A stretch of 64,000 nt of DNA. Origin: Simmondsia chinensis (lineage: Eukaryota; Streptophyta; Magnoliopsida; Caryophyllales; Simmondsiaceae). The stretch covers positions 5,001 through 69,000 of the forward strand of contig JAGTTD010000015.1 in NCBI GenBank assembly GCA_018398585.1, read 5' to 3'. This document shows positions 1 through 10,822 of this stretch, one piece after another (the stretch's first letter is position 1; each line of letters opens with the position of its first letter). A program made the translations under genes and the position numbers. The notes beneath the pieces were generated by a model. It made no database searches. It saw only the letters and a list, made by a program, of their open reading frames with translations, and was not told the origin of the DNA.

Positions 1-2216
1 AGGGGGTCAATCCCAGCAAGAAAAACCGTGCTCTTAGCTGAGTTCGAGACAAGGCCCGAGACGGCAGCAAAGCGATCCAAAGACTCCCGAATCACAGTCA
101 CACTGCCAAAATCTCCCCGACAGAAGATCATGAGGTCATCAGCAAAACAAAGGTGAGTGAGACGGGTCTGACGACATCCCGGGTGGAAACGGAAACGACG
201 GTCAGTAGCCGCCTGACGAAGAATACCTCGAAGACCCTCCATGGCTATGACAAACAGATAAGGGGAGAGAGGATCCCCCTGACGAATACCCCGGCTGGAG
301 CCAAAAAATCCCTGAAGCTCGCCATTGATGGCGACCGAGAACCGAGCGGTGGAAAGGCACTCACGGACCCAGCCCACCATGACCTCAGGAATACCCATGC
401 ATCTCATACCAGCCAAGATAAAGTCCCACCTGACAGTATCAAACGCCTTGCGAAAATCAACCTTCAGCGCACATCTAGAGGAGACACGACGATGATAATC
501 TCTCATAAGCTCCTGCGTCATCATAATACTGTCAGAAATACGGCGACCCGGGACAAAAGCAGTCTGAGAACTATGAACCAGCCCAGGAAGGACGCCCTTC
601 AGCCTGTTAGCAATGATCTTCGTGATGCACTTATAGACCACATTACAGCAGGAGATGGGACGGAAGTCAGCAAAAGTGGAGGGGCACTCCACCTTGGGAA
701 TCAAACTAATGCGGGTCGTGTTCAAGGCGCCTAGCATGCGCCCAGAGACGAAAAAAGAGCGAACTGCTCGCACCACATCAGCACCAACAATCTCCCAAGC
801 CCTCTTGAAGAAGAGGGAGGAGTAGCCATCCGGACCAGGAGCACGATCATCACCGGTAGAAAACAAAGCATCCTTAATCTCGGCATCGGAAATCGGAAGG
901 ACAAGAGGGCGAGCCTGATCCTCATCCAACCTACCCTCGAAAAAGTCAGAGACATCCTCCTGAAGGGGGCTACCAGGCTCAGAAAGAAGCTCCTGAAAAT
1001 AAGACACACCCGGTCGAGAAATCTCCTCCTCATCAAAGGTTCGAGACCCATCAGCACCCACAATAGAAACAATGCGGTTCCTCGACTGCCTGTGGAGAAC
1101 CGATCTGTGGAAAAAACGGGTGCACTGATCACCCAAAGAGAGCCACTGAATACGAGACTTCTGACGATAGAAAGCCTCCTCATCACGACAAAGCCTGGAA
1201 TGCTCCCTCGAAAGCCGACGCTCCTCAGTTCTCAGAAGAGTACTATCGGGGTCAACGTCAAGAGCCCTCTGACCTGTCACCCAAGCATCTCTGGCTGCCT
1301 CTACCCGAGCAGAGATATGGCTGAAGTGCCTGGTGTTAAGAGCTCGAAGTTCACCCTTCAGCTTTTTAAGCTTCTGGGTTAGCTGGAACATGGGAGAGCC
1401 ATCAACACGCGAATCCCAAACACGGCGAACAGTCGGCAAAAAATCCTCATGGTCGGCCCAAAAGTTAAAGAACTTAAAAGGGATGCGCCGAGAGCGGCGA
1501 TCCCCAAGTCCTCTAACCACCAAAGCGCTGTGATCGGAAATATCAGTGCGGGGAAGAGCCTCCATAAGAGAAACAGGAAAGGAACGAAGCCAATCCTCAC
1601 TCGCTAAACACCAGTCAAGACGTCTAAGGAGCATGTCATCACCCTCACCTCCTCGGGCCCAAGTAAAACGAAGGCCAGTAAAAGCAAGCGGGGAGAGTCC
1701 TGACTCAGAAAGACAATCCTGAAAGTCATCCATATGGCCCGGCCAGGAAGAGAAATCACCTGAGCTATCACTGGGACGAAGAAAGGTGTTAAAATCTCCA
1801 AGGAGAAGCCAAGGGGTCCCTTGGAGGCTAACACAAGCACTCCTGATATAACTCCAGAGCTCACGACGAGGTCCTGGTTCGTTAAAACCATAGACAAAGG
1901 TGACAACGAAGCTACAATCCCTACGAGCATCCTGAACCGGACAAGAAATAAACTGGTCTCCCTCACTAACAAGAGAAACAGAAAAAATCCCCGGGTCCCA
2001 ACAAACAATAAGACGACACCAAGACCGCCTAACGCCAGCGAAAAGAGAGCACCAACCATCCATACAGCTAGAGACAGCGGACTCAACATCAGCAGGGTTA
2101 GTCTTTGTCTCGACGAGGCCAACCAAACCAAGAGAGTGGGAGCCCATCCACTCACGAACAGCACGGATGGAGGAGGGGTTGTTAAAACCCCGAACATTCC
2201 AAGAGCCAATCATCAT
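1..2216 (-). CDS. LINE ORF2 (endonuclease/reverse transcriptase), copy A, partial
   Basis: ORF2 would nick the target DNA and reverse transcribe the LINE RNA. The start is the ATG at 2216 (MMIGSWNVRG), 24 bases after the ORF1 stop. The N-terminal 230 or so residues are an AP-like endonuclease with WNVRG, LVETK, LLGDFN and SDHSALVV motifs. A linker follows, then an RT domain with RPISCCNV, LKVDFRKAFD, GIRQGDPLSP and, near position 140, CFADDLMI. I found no stop in this frame between 2216 and the window edge, about 738 codons. Copies B and C carry deletions, nonsense or frameshifts in the matching places, so A may be the youngest copy. The 3' third (RT thumb and zf-RVT) is not visible here. Confidence 0.88.
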   Translation of the reverse strand, partial: MMIGSWNVRGFNNPSSIRAVREWMGSHSLGLVGLVETKTNPADVESAVSSCMDGWCSLFAGVRRSWCRLIVCWDPGIFSVSLVSEGDQFISCPVQDARRDCSFVVTFVYGFNEPGPRRELWSYIRSACVSLQGTPWLLLGDFNTFLRPSDSSGDFSSWPGHMDDFQDCLSESGLSPLAFTGLRFTWARGGEGDDMLLRRLDWCLASEDWLRSFPVSLMEALPRTDISDHSALVVRGLGDRRSRRIPFKFFNFWADHEDFLPTVRRVWDSRVDGSPMFQLTQKLKKLKGELRALNTRHFSHISARVEAARDAWVTGQRALDVDPDSTLLRTEERRLSREHSRLCRDEEAFYRQKSRIQWLSLGDQCTRFFHRSVLHRQSRNRIVSIVGADGSRTFDEEEISRPGVSYFQELLSEPGSPLQEDVSDFFEGRLDEDQARPLVLPISDAEIKDALFSTGDDRAPGPDGYSSLFFKRAWEIVGADVVRAVRSFFVSGRMLGALNTTRISLIPKVECPSTFADFRPISCCNVVYKCITKIIANRLKGVLPGLVHSSQTAFVPGRRISDSIMMTQELMRDYHRRVSSRCALKVDFRKAFDTVRWDFILAGMRCMGIPEVMVGWVRECLSTARFSVAINGELQGFFGSSRGIRQGDPLSPYLFVIAMEGLRGILRQAATDRRFRFHPGCRQTRLTHLCFADDLMIFCRGDFGSVTVIRESLDRFAAVSGLVSNSAKSTVFLAGIDP

Positions 2217-2240
2217 AGAAAAATGATGAGAAAGAAAGGT

Positions 2241-4031
2241 CTATCTACGACCACCACGAGCCCGAGAGCTGGCTCGAGTCGCACGACGCTCCGCTGGAGG
2301 GTGACGACCAGCGTCGTCGCGATCAGGAGACAAACTCTCAAAACGGTTCGGCGAAACGACGCTGGGCACGCTTGCCTCCCCATTCAAGGTACAGAGCACG
2401 GGCTCAAGGGACGAAACACACGGGGCCTCAATAACCCCGTCAGGGACAATAGCACGGCTCAAATCCTCGGATACCTGAGAAGACGAATCGGCTGAAGAAC
2501 AAAGATCGGAGAGACCCAAGCTATCCCCAACAAAAGAAGGAAGCGATCCAGAGTGAGCAACATGGGTAGCCGAAGAACCAGAGAGGGCGACTAAGGAGCG
2601 TCGTGACCCAGTTGGGGTCACCGTTTTGGAAGGGCCTCGCACAGCCCCTCCCCCACTCCCCATGGCCGGATCCCGAGGGGTCACAGCCGCCCCCACCCGA
2701 GATGAAGGTGAGGACCCGCTAAGAGAAGGAGAACCCGAACCCACAACAGGACTCGAAAAAACTCCCCCGCCTCCCTGGGCCGAACTCAAAACGGGTCCGG
2801 ACCCAAACGCCAGGCCCGGACTGGGCCGAACAGGGGGCAGAGAACCCCCTGAAACAGGACCCAAACCGGGAAGCCCAGCGTCAATGGGACGCTGGGCCGC
2901 AACCTCACCCGGGCCCAAAAGGCTCGGGCTCACCCGAGGCCCAACAGAGGCGCCCGCTTGGGCATCCTCAACAGCAGCGTGGTCCAGGCCCACAGCCCCA
3001 ATTTGGGCCTCAACAACAGCAGCGGCTTCGGGCCCAGCTCGGCCCGCATCAACAGCAGCAGCAGCGGGCACAAAGGCCCGGTCACCCGCAACCACTTCAA
3101 GATCCGGCCCAACCTCAGCACCACCAGCATCACCACCGGGCACCTCCTTGCCCCCACCGGCGTTCCTGTTTTTCTTTTTCTTTTTTTTCCTTTTCCTGAC
3201 AACCGGAACCCATTTTTCTGTAGGAATCTCAATAGGAGGGGTAACAACGTTCGAGGTAGGACAAGTATGGCCAAAAACCCCGCATTTTTGACACACTTTG
3301 GGAAGACCCTCGTACTTAACACTGACCGAAAATCGAGAACCATTATATTCAACAAATAATTTCTTGGCCGGCTCAACCTTAGGTTCAATTTCGACACACA
3401 CCCTAGCATACTTCATCATAGTTCCATCCAGGGTAGCTTTGTCCATGTAGAGCGGCCTCCCGGCCCCACTAGCAATGTTACTAAGCGCCCCCTCCGTCCA
3501 CATCGACACCGGAATGCCATGTAGTTGAACCCATATTGGAAGTTTTGTTACGTTATGCGAAGGGACAAAATTATCACTCCAACGGTTAAGAGAGAGAAAG
3601 TGACCCTTGATGTACCAAGGGCCACCACGAAGCACATGCTCGGATGCCGCCAAAGATTTGAAGCGAAAAAAATAAGCATCCCCATCAGAGATAACACATT
3701 CAAGACCCTTAGATCCCCAAAGCATATTGGCAATTGCAACACATCGAGAGTAAGCTACCCTACCGCCAATAATATGACCAACTAAGCAGCGGTTCCATTT
3801 TTCACGACCCGGGGCAACATCATCATCAGTTATTGTAGTTACAATCTCGCCATTAACAAGTTTAGGTTGAGTGAAATGTAAAACACCCTCCCGGGGAGGC
3901 GCACGGACAGTATCGGCCCACGAAGCACCCGAACCACCCGAACCACCGCAAGCACCGGATGCACCGGCGTCCAAGGGGCTTGCGGCCTCCAAACCACCCC
4001 GAGACGTCACCGGAGGACACGCCTCAGCCAT
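2241..4031 (-). CDS. LINE ORF1 (DUF4283 and zinc knuckle, nucleic-acid binding), copy A
   Basis: This is the Gag-like LINE protein expected to coat the RNA. I chose the ATG at 4031 (MAEACPP) because copy B has the same start and the upstream in-frame codons are not conserved. The protein has about 596 residues. In order it has a DUF4283 domain (VAYSRCVAIANMLWGSKG, then a GPWYIKGH block), a knuckle CQKCGVFGHTC, a strongly basic run RKRKKKKKKNR that could act as a nuclear signal, and a long Gly/Ala/Ser/Pro-rich tail ending in SRARGGRR. The C-terminal half is nearly identical in B and C. The function is inferred from the family. Confidence 0.9.
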   Translation of the reverse strand: MAEACPPVTSRGGLEAASPLDAGASGACGGSGGSGASWADTVRAPPREGVLHFTQPKLVNGEIVTTITDDDVAPGREKWNRCLVGHIIGGRVAYSRCVAIANMLWGSKGLECVISDGDAYFFRFKSLAASEHVLRGGPWYIKGHFLSLNRWSDNFVPSHNVTKLPIWVQLHGIPVSMWTEGALSNIASGAGRPLYMDKATLDGTMMKYARVCVEIEPKVEPAKKLFVEYNGSRFSVSVKYEGLPKVCQKCGVFGHTCPTSNVVTPPIEIPTEKWVPVVRKRKKKKKKNRNAGGGKEVPGGDAGGAEVGPDLEVVAGDRAFVPAAAAVDAGRAGPEAAAVVEAQIGAVGLDHAAVEDAQAGASVGPRVSPSLLGPGEVAAQRPIDAGLPGLGPVSGGSLPPVRPSPGLAFGSGPVLSSAQGGGGVFSSPVVGSGSPSLSGSSPSSRVGAAVTPRDPAMGSGGGAVRGPSKTVTPTGSRRSLVALSGSSATHVAHSGSLPSFVGDSLGLSDLCSSADSSSQVSEDLSRAIVPDGVIEAPCVSSLEPVLCTLNGEASVPSVVSPNRFESLSPDRDDAGRHPPAERRATRASSRARGGRR

Positions 4032-4650
4032 GGCGCGACCAGACCCACGACCCGACCCACGAAAATCCAGGAAAAAAGACCCCAAATTAGGAAGAGGGTT
4101 AGGGCGGCCGCCGCGCGCCGCCACCCACACCACCACCGGTACCGACCTGGTCAAGACGACCACCAGGCACCGGCGAACCACCAGGGAGGAGAAAACGAAG
4201 GAAACTTACAGTAGAAGCGTCGAAATCTGAGGAGAGAGAGAATCGGGCGAGCGAGAAACGCCAGGGGAGAGAAGTGGACCGTACGCCGGCGTTGCGCCAC
4301 CAATGGCCACCGGACCACCGCCAAAAGATCGATCAGGGAGAGGCGAGTCGACTGGGAGCAGTCACCGGTGAAGGGCTGCCGGAATGGAAGCCCTGAAACG
4401 TCCTACGTCGAAACCAGCGAAACCGCAACCCTGTCACCCTCTCTCACTATTTTCACCCTCGACGGCCACCGGAAACCGCCAGTGATCACCACCACCAGGA
4501 AGTGGAGGTGACGGCGAATCGAATGCCACCGGACCCGCCCTCGTCCGACCACGCACGCGCCGTCACGCGCCTGCCCTAGTCTGACGCGACCCAAATCGCC
4601 CAAATCGCCCTGATTTCGCCCGAGAACACTGTTGCGGCGCCTCCCCTGCC
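4032..4650 (-). promoter_or_regulatory. 5' UTR/presumed internal promoter of LINE copy A
   Basis: This G+C-rich stretch lies between the CCCTAAA block and ORF1. Blocks at about 4380-4480 recur in C (18040-18140), D (19000-19100) and E (21910-22000), including the motif cgtcctacgtcg and a CTCTCTCAC tract. A plant LINE is expected to carry an internal promoter here, but no core promoter motif can be pinned down by eye. On the minus strand it contains CTGTAAGT near 4200, a good splice-donor match that is also present in B, C, E and F. Confidence 0.55.
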
Positions 4651-5617
4651 TAACCCTAAACCCTAAACCCTAAACCCAAAACCCAAAACCCTAAACCCTA
4701 AACCCTAAACCCTAAACCCAAAACCCAAAACCCGAAACCCTAAACCCTAAACCCTAAACCCCTAAACCCTAAAACCCTAAAACCCTAAAACCCTAAACCC
4801 TAAACCCGAAACCCCTAAACCCCTAAACCCCAAACCCTAAACCCCTAACCCTAACCCCTAACCCCTAACCCCTAAACCCTAAACCCTAAACCCCAAAACC
4901 CCAAAACCCATAAACCCCGAAACCCGAAACCCGAAACCCGAAACCCCTAACCCCTAACCCCTAAAACCCCTAAAACCCCTAACCCCCCTAAAACCCCTAA
5001 AACCCCTAACCCCCCTAAACCCTAAACCCTAAACCCCTAAACCCTAAACCCTAAACCCCTAAACCCCCAAACCCCTAAAACCCTAAACCCCAAACCCCTA
5101 AACCCTAAACCCTAAACCCTAAACCCCTAAACCCCTAACCCTAAACCCTAAACCCCTAACCCCTAAACCCCTAAACCCTAAACCCTAACCCCTACCCCCT
5201 AACCCCCCCTAAAACCCTAACCCCCCTAAAACCCTAAACCCTAAACCCAAAAAGCCATAACCCTAAACCCTAAACCCAAAAACCCAAAAACCCATAACCC
5301 CTAAACCCTAACCCCAAAACCCTAACCCCTAAAACCTTAACCCCCTAACACCCTAAACCCTAAACCCTAAACCCTAAACCCTAACCCCCTAAACCCTAAA
5401 CCCCTAAACCCCTAAACCCTAAACCCCAACCCCTAAACCCCTAAACCCCTAAACCCTAAACCCCTAAAACCCTAAAACCCTAAACCCTAAACCCCTAAAA
5501 CCCTAAACCCCTAAACCCCTAAACCCTAAACCCTAAACCCCTAACCCCAAACCCCAAACCCTAAACCCCTAAACCCTAAACCCTAAACCCTAAACCCCTA
5601 AACCCTAAACCCTAAAC
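4651..5617 (+). repeat. Telomere-type repeat block T1 (CCCTAAA)n
   Basis: About 970 bases of CCCTAAA with many variants such as CCCCTAAA, CCCAAAA, CCCGAAA and CCCCTAA. All are in the C-rich orientation on the + strand. It separates the 5' end of copy A from the poly(A) of copy B. The irregular unit length suggests an ageing array, not fresh telomerase product. Confidence 0.97.
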
Positions 5618-5793
5618 TTTTTTTTTTTTTTTTGATAAATCAGCGATGAATATTATATATCAAAATGGATATATACAGGAAGACGAGGGGCATACCCCAA
5701 AACACGGCCGAAGCCTACAAAGCAAACCCAAAAGGAAGCAAACAAGCTGAAAAGCAAACACAGCAAAATCCAACACAAAGAGACAAGAGTACA

Positions 5794-8700
5794 CTAAACA
5801 TCAATCCCCCACTCTCGCAGAAGGTCAGCATGGCGATGAGCATCGCGAAGGGAGGAGGCAGCAAGCAAACGACTCCGAACAATACCAGTAATCTCCTCGA
5901 TCACAGCAGCGGATGGCCTAGACTGACGCCTCTGGATCCTCAAGTTCCGCTCATACCAAAGGATGTAGACGGACGCTGAAAGGCAGAGGCGGGCAACCGA
6001 GTGATCGACACCCCGTCCCCGGAGATGACAAGAGGCCCAGGTGAGGAGCTCGTTCCACGGGAGAACGGGCCAGGAGATCAAAGAGCGGGCAGCAACTCTT
6101 CCCCAGACCGAAGCCGAGAAAGAGCAGGCAAAAAAGAGGTGGCTGTGGGACTCATCCCCAGCACCACAAAGGACACAGACCGATAGATCAGCACCGCGAA
6201 CTCTATGACGAACCATCCGATCCCGAGTCCACAGTCTCTCACAAGCAGCCAACCAAAGCACAAAGGAGTGCCTCGGAACATGCAATGGGAACCAGAGCAA
6301 GTGATGGACTGAATCCTCAGCTCGCCGACTCCGAATCATCTCCCAAGCAGACTTGGTGGTGAAAGTCCCCGAGGGGTGGCCCAACCAACGAACAAATCCG
6401 CAACACCAACCCGAGGACTAAAGTCCACCAGACCCCAGATAGGAAGGAGCTCTGAGCGGCTCTGCGGGAACTGCCATCGACCCCCCTCAATAATATCAGC
6501 AACTCTAGCACGCCAGGGAAGACCAGTAGATGTCAGAACACGAGCAGAGAACCTCTCAGAGAGCCGACCGCATGGAAGCCAGAAGTCCGTCCATAAAGCC
6601 CTATCAAGGCCATCACCTATGACATGACGAAAAGCACCCGAGGAGATCCCACGGAGCTGGAGAATGTGACGCCAACACCAAGAAGCCGACTTCGGAATGT
6701 GGATAGTCCAGAAGCTACGCCCCCGAAGCCGGTTCACCTGAACCCAGCGCGGCCACAACGAAGAAGGGTCGGTGAGAAGAACCCAGATGTGCTTCATGAT
6801 CGAAGCCTGATTCCACTCCTCGAGACACCGAATCCCAAGACCACCCTCCTTTCGAGGGTAGCACAAATGCCGCCAGGCCACCTTCGCTCCACCACGGCTG
6901 AGCGAGGTGCCCCTCCAGAGAAAGGCAGCTAAGATAGACTCTATCCGATTCATAATAGCCTTCGGAAGCATGAAGACTGAGGACCAATAAACCTGGATAG
7001 AGAAGAGCACGGACCTGATAAGCTGTAAGCGGCCAGCATAAGAAAGAGAACGAGAAGTCCAGAGCCGAATACGCGAGAGGATGCGATCAATAAGCGGCTT
7101 GCAGTCAATAAACCGAAGTCGGGACGTGATAAGCGGCACTCCAAGATATCTGACAGGACAATGACCAATCATGAAGCCCAGCGAGTCCACAATGGAGCGC
7201 TCCGTATGAGGGTCAATCCCAGCAAGAAAAACCGTGCTCTTAGCTGAGTTCGAGACAAGGCCCGAGACAGCAGCAAAGCGATCCAAAGACTCCCGAATCA
7301 CAGTCACACTGCCAAAATCTCCCCGACAGAAGATCATGAGGTCATCAGCAAAACAGAGGTGAGTGAGACGGGTCTGACGACATCCCGGGTGGAAACGAAA
7401 ACGACGGTCAGTAGCCGCCTGACGAAGAATACCTCGAAGACCCTCCATGGCTATGACAAACAGATAAGGGGAGAGAGGATCCCCCTGACGAATACCCCGG
7501 CTGGAGCCAAAAAATCCCTGAAGCTCGCCATTGATGGCGACCGAGAACCGAGCGGTGGAAAGGCACTCACGGACCCAGCCCACCATGACCTCAGGAATAC
7601 CCATGCATCTCATACCAGCCAAGATAAAGTCCCACCTGACAGTATCAAAAGCCTTGCGAAAATCAACCTTCAGCGCACATCTAGAGGAGACACGACGGTG
7701 ATAATCTCTCATAAGCTCCTGCGTCATCATAATACTGTCAGAAATACGGCGACCCGGGACAAAAGCAGTTTGAGAACTATGAACCAGCCCAGGAAGGACG
7801 CCCTTCAGCCTGTTAGCAATGATCTTCGTGATGCACTTATAGACCACATTACAACAGGAGATGGGACGAAAGTCAGCAAAAGTGGAGGGGCACTCCACTG
7901 AATACGAGACTTCTGACGATAGAAAGCCTCCTCATCACGACAAAGCCTGGAATGCTCCCTCGAAAGCCGACGCTCCTCAGTCCTCAGATGAGTACTATCG
8001 GGGTCAACGTCAAGAGCCCTCTGACCTGTCACCCAAGCATCTCTGGCTGCCTCTACCCGAGCAGAGATATGGCTGAAGTGCCTGGTGTTAAGAGCTCGAA
8101 GTTCACCCTTCAGCTTTTTAAGCTTCTGGGTTAGCTGGAACATGGGAGAGCCATCAACACGCGAATCCCAAACACGGCGAACAGTCGGCAAAAAGTCCTC
8201 GTGGTCGGCCCAAAAGTTAAAGAACTTAAAAGGGATGCGCCGAGAGTGGCGATCCCCAAGCCCTCTAACCACCAAAGCGCTGTGATCGGAAATATCAGTG
8301 CGGGAAAGAGCCTCCATAAGAGAAACAGGAAAGGAACGAAGCCAATCCTCACTCGCTAAACACCAGTCAAGACGTCTAAGGAGCATGTCATCACCCTCAC
8401 CTCCTCGGGCCCAAGTAAAACGAAGGCCAGTAAAAGCAAGCGGGGAGAGCCCTGACTCAGAAATACAATCCTGAAAGTCATCCATATGGCCCGGCCAGGA
8501 AGAGAATTCACCTGAACTATCACTGGGACGAAGAAAAGTGTTAAAATCTCCAAGGAGAAGCCAAGGGGTCCCTTGGAGGCTAACACAAGCACTCCTGATA
8601 TAACTCCAGAGCTCACGACGAGGTCCCGGTTCGTTAAAACCATAGACAAAGGTGACAACGAAGCTACAATCCCTACGAGCATCCTGAACCCGACAAGTAA

Positions 8701-8968
8701 TAAACTGGTCTCCCTCTCTAACAAGAGAAACAGAATAAATCCCCGGGTCCCAACAAACAATAAGACGACACCAAGACCGCCTAACGCCCGCGAAAAGAGA
8801 GCACCAGCCATCCATACAGCTAGAGACAGCGGACTCAACATCAGTAGGGTTAGTCTTAGTCTCGACGAGGCCAACCAAACCAAGAGAGTGGGAGCGAATC
8901 CACTCACGAACAGCACGAATGGAGGAGGGGTTGTTAAAACCCCGAACATTCCAAGAGCCAATCATCAT
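5794..8968 (-). pseudogene. LINE ORF2, copy B, broken by deletion and frameshift
   Basis: The reading frame opens at ATG 8968 with a complete endonuclease (WNVRG, LLGDFN, SDHSALVV). Near 7895 it loses 454 bases relative to copy A, with CCAC at both edges of the deleted piece. This removes the region between the endonuclease linker and the RT start and shifts the frame. RT motifs (LKVDFRKAFD, GIRQGDPLSP, CFADDLMI) then run in a second frame, 7898-6336. Near 6395 one base is missing relative to copy C, so the zf-RVT tail, which ends REWGIDV at 5794, sits in a third frame. The protein cannot be made as one chain, so the copy would need ORF2 in trans. Confidence 0.9.
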
Positions 8969-8992
8969 AGAAAAAAGATGAGAGAGAAAGGT

Positions 8993-10822
8993 CTACCTAC
9001 GACCACCACGAGCCCGAGAGCTGGCTCGAGTCTCACGACGCTCCGCTGGAGGGTGACGACCAGCGTCGTCGCGATCAGGAGACAAACTCTCAAAACGGTT
9101 CAGCGAAACAAAGCTGGGCACGCTTGCCTCCCCATTCAGGGTACAGAGCACGGGCTCAAGGGACGAAACACACGGAGCCTCAATAACCCCATCAGGGACA
9201 ATAGCACGGCTCAAATCCTTGGGTACCTGAGAAGACGAATCGGCTGAAGAACAAAGATCGGAAAGACCCAAGCTATCCCCAACAAAAGAAGGAAGCGATC
9301 CAGAGTGAGCAACATGGGTAGCCGAAGAACCAGGGAGGGCGACTAAGGAGCGTCGTGACCCAGTTGGGGCCACCGTTTTGGAAGGGCCTCGCACAGCCCC
9401 TCCCCCACTCCCCATGGCCGGATCCCGAGGGGTCACAGCCGCCCCCACCTGAGATGTAGGTGAGGACCCGCTAAGAGAAGGAGAACCCGAACCCGCAACA
9501 GGACTCGAAAAAACTCCCTCGCCTCCCTGGCCCGAACCCAAATCAGGTCCGGACCCAAATGCCAAGTCCGGACTGGGCCGAACAGGGGGGAGAGGACCCC
9601 TCGAATCAGAACCCAAATGGGCCGCTACCTCACCCGGGCCCAAATGGCCCGGGCTCACCCTAGGCCCAACAGAGGCGCCCGCTTGGGCTTCCTCAACAGC
9701 AAGGGCCAGGCCCACATCAACAGCAGCAGCAGCTTCGGGCCCAGCTCGGCCCGCATCAACAGCAGCAGCAGCGGGCTCAAAGGCCCGGTTACCCGCAGAA
9801 GGAGCAGTGGGCCCAGTGGGCCGATCAACATCAGCAGCAGCAGCGACGGTCAGGGCCCGAACAACCCGATCACCCCCCACCACTTCAATATCCGGCCCAA
9901 CCTCAGCACCACCAGCATCTCCACCGGGCACCTCCTTGCCCCCACCGGCGTTCCTATTTTTCTTTTTCTTTTTTTTCCTTTTTCTGACAACCGGAACCCA
10001 TTTTTCTGTAGGATTCTCAATAGGAGGGGTAACAACGTTCGAGGTAGGACAAGTATGGCCAAAAACCCCGCATTTTCGACACACTTTGGGAAGACCCTCG
10101 TACTTAACACTGACCGAAAATCTAGAACCATTATATTCGACGAATAATTTCTTGGCCGGCTCAACCTTAGGTTCAATTTCGACACACACCCTAGCATACT
10201 TCATCATGGTTCCATCCAGGGTTGCTTTGTCCATGTAGAGCGGCCTCCCGGCCCCACTAGCAATGTTACTAAGCGCCCCCTCCGTCCACATCGACACCGG
10301 AATGCCATGTAGTTGAACCCATATTGAAAGTTTAGTAACGTTTTGCGAAGGGACAAAATTATCACTCCAACGGTTAAGAGAGAGAAAGTGACCCTTGATG
10401 TACCAAGGGCCACCACGAAGTACATGCTCGGATGCCGCCAAAGATTTGAAGCGAAAAAAATAAGCATCCCCATCAGAGATAACACATTCAAGACCCTTTG
10501 ATCCCCAAAGCATATTGGCAATTGCAACACACCGAGAGTAAGCTACCCTACCGCCAATAATATGACCAACTAAGCAGCGGTTCCATTTTTCACGACCCGG
10601 GGCAACATCATCATCAGTTATTGTAGTTACAATCTCGCCATTAATAAGTTTAGGTTGGGTAAAATGCAAAACACCCTCGCGGGGGGGTGCACGAATAGTG
10701 TCTGCCCAGGATAAGGGCCCCGAGCCACCCGAAACACCATCAACACCAGAGGTGCTGGCTGTTGAGGGGGCTGCGACCTCCTTACCAGCCCGAGATGTCA
10801 CCGGAGGACACACCTCAGCCAT
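8993..10822 (-). CDS. LINE ORF1 (DUF4283 and zinc knuckle), copy B
   Basis: An open frame of about 609 residues from ATG 10822 (MAEVCPP) to the stop at 8993. The layout matches copy A: DUF4283, knuckle CRKCGVFGHTC, basic run RKRKKKKKKNR, then a low-complexity tail ending in SRARGGRR. The Ala/Pro-rich middle differs from A by insertions and deletions that keep the frame, which suggests this ORF was under coding constraint until recently. The ORF2 ATG follows after 24 bases. The role in RNA binding is inferred from the family. Confidence 0.9.
   Translation of the reverse strand: MAEVCPPVTSRAGKEVAAPSTASTSGVDGVSGGSGPLSWADTIRAPPREGVLHFTQPKLINGEIVTTITDDDVAPGREKWNRCLVGHIIGGRVAYSRCVAIANMLWGSKGLECVISDGDAYFFRFKSLAASEHVLRGGPWYIKGHFLSLNRWSDNFVPSQNVTKLSIWVQLHGIPVSMWTEGALSNIASGAGRPLYMDKATLDGTMMKYARVCVEIEPKVEPAKKLFVEYNGSRFSVSVKYEGLPKVCRKCGVFGHTCPTSNVVTPPIENPTEKWVPVVRKRKKKKKKNRNAGGGKEVPGGDAGGAEVGPDIEVVGGDRVVRALTVAAAADVDRPTGPTAPSAGNRAFEPAAAAVDAGRAGPEAAAAVDVGLALAVEEAQAGASVGPRVSPGHLGPGEVAAHLGSDSRGPLPPVRPSPDLAFGSGPDLGSGQGGEGVFSSPVAGSGSPSLSGSSPTSQVGAAVTPRDPAMGSGGGAVRGPSKTVAPTGSRRSLVALPGSSATHVAHSGSLPSFVGDSLGLSDLCSSADSSSQVPKDLSRAIVPDGVIEAPCVSSLEPVLCTLNGEASVPSFVSLNRFESLSPDRDDAGRHPPAERRETRASSRARGGRR

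Larger units (their letters stand above)
1..4650 (-). mobile_element. LINE copy A, 3' end cut by window edge
   Basis: This is a non-LTR retrotransposon read on the minus strand in the order 5' UTR, ORF1, ORF2. Its 5' end (4650) directly abuts the CCCTAAA block T1. The 3' part, beyond the RT catalytic FADD motif, lies outside the window. It closely matches copies B and C over ORF1 C-terminus and ORF2. Its 5' UTR is the type shared with C, D and E. It is the only copy in which I found no stop or frameshift in either ORF. Confidence 0.93.

Noticed and set aside
1..100. That the window begins at the true chromosome end
   Set aside because: The first base lies inside the RT of a LINE, so more DNA must lie to the left. 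Only the orientation of the repeats suggests the direction of the telomere.
1604..2209. A 201-residue minus-strand frame repeated in all three copies
   Set aside because: It overlaps the endonuclease domain in another frame. The true frame shows WNVRG, LLGDFN and SDH motifs.
153..3359. Many + strand open frames across the LINE copies (for example 153-734, 1821-2495, 2626-3291, and the same in B and C)
   Set aside because: They are mirror or shifted frames of ORF1 and ORF2 on the minus strand and lack any domain. They recur only because the LINE copies are similar.
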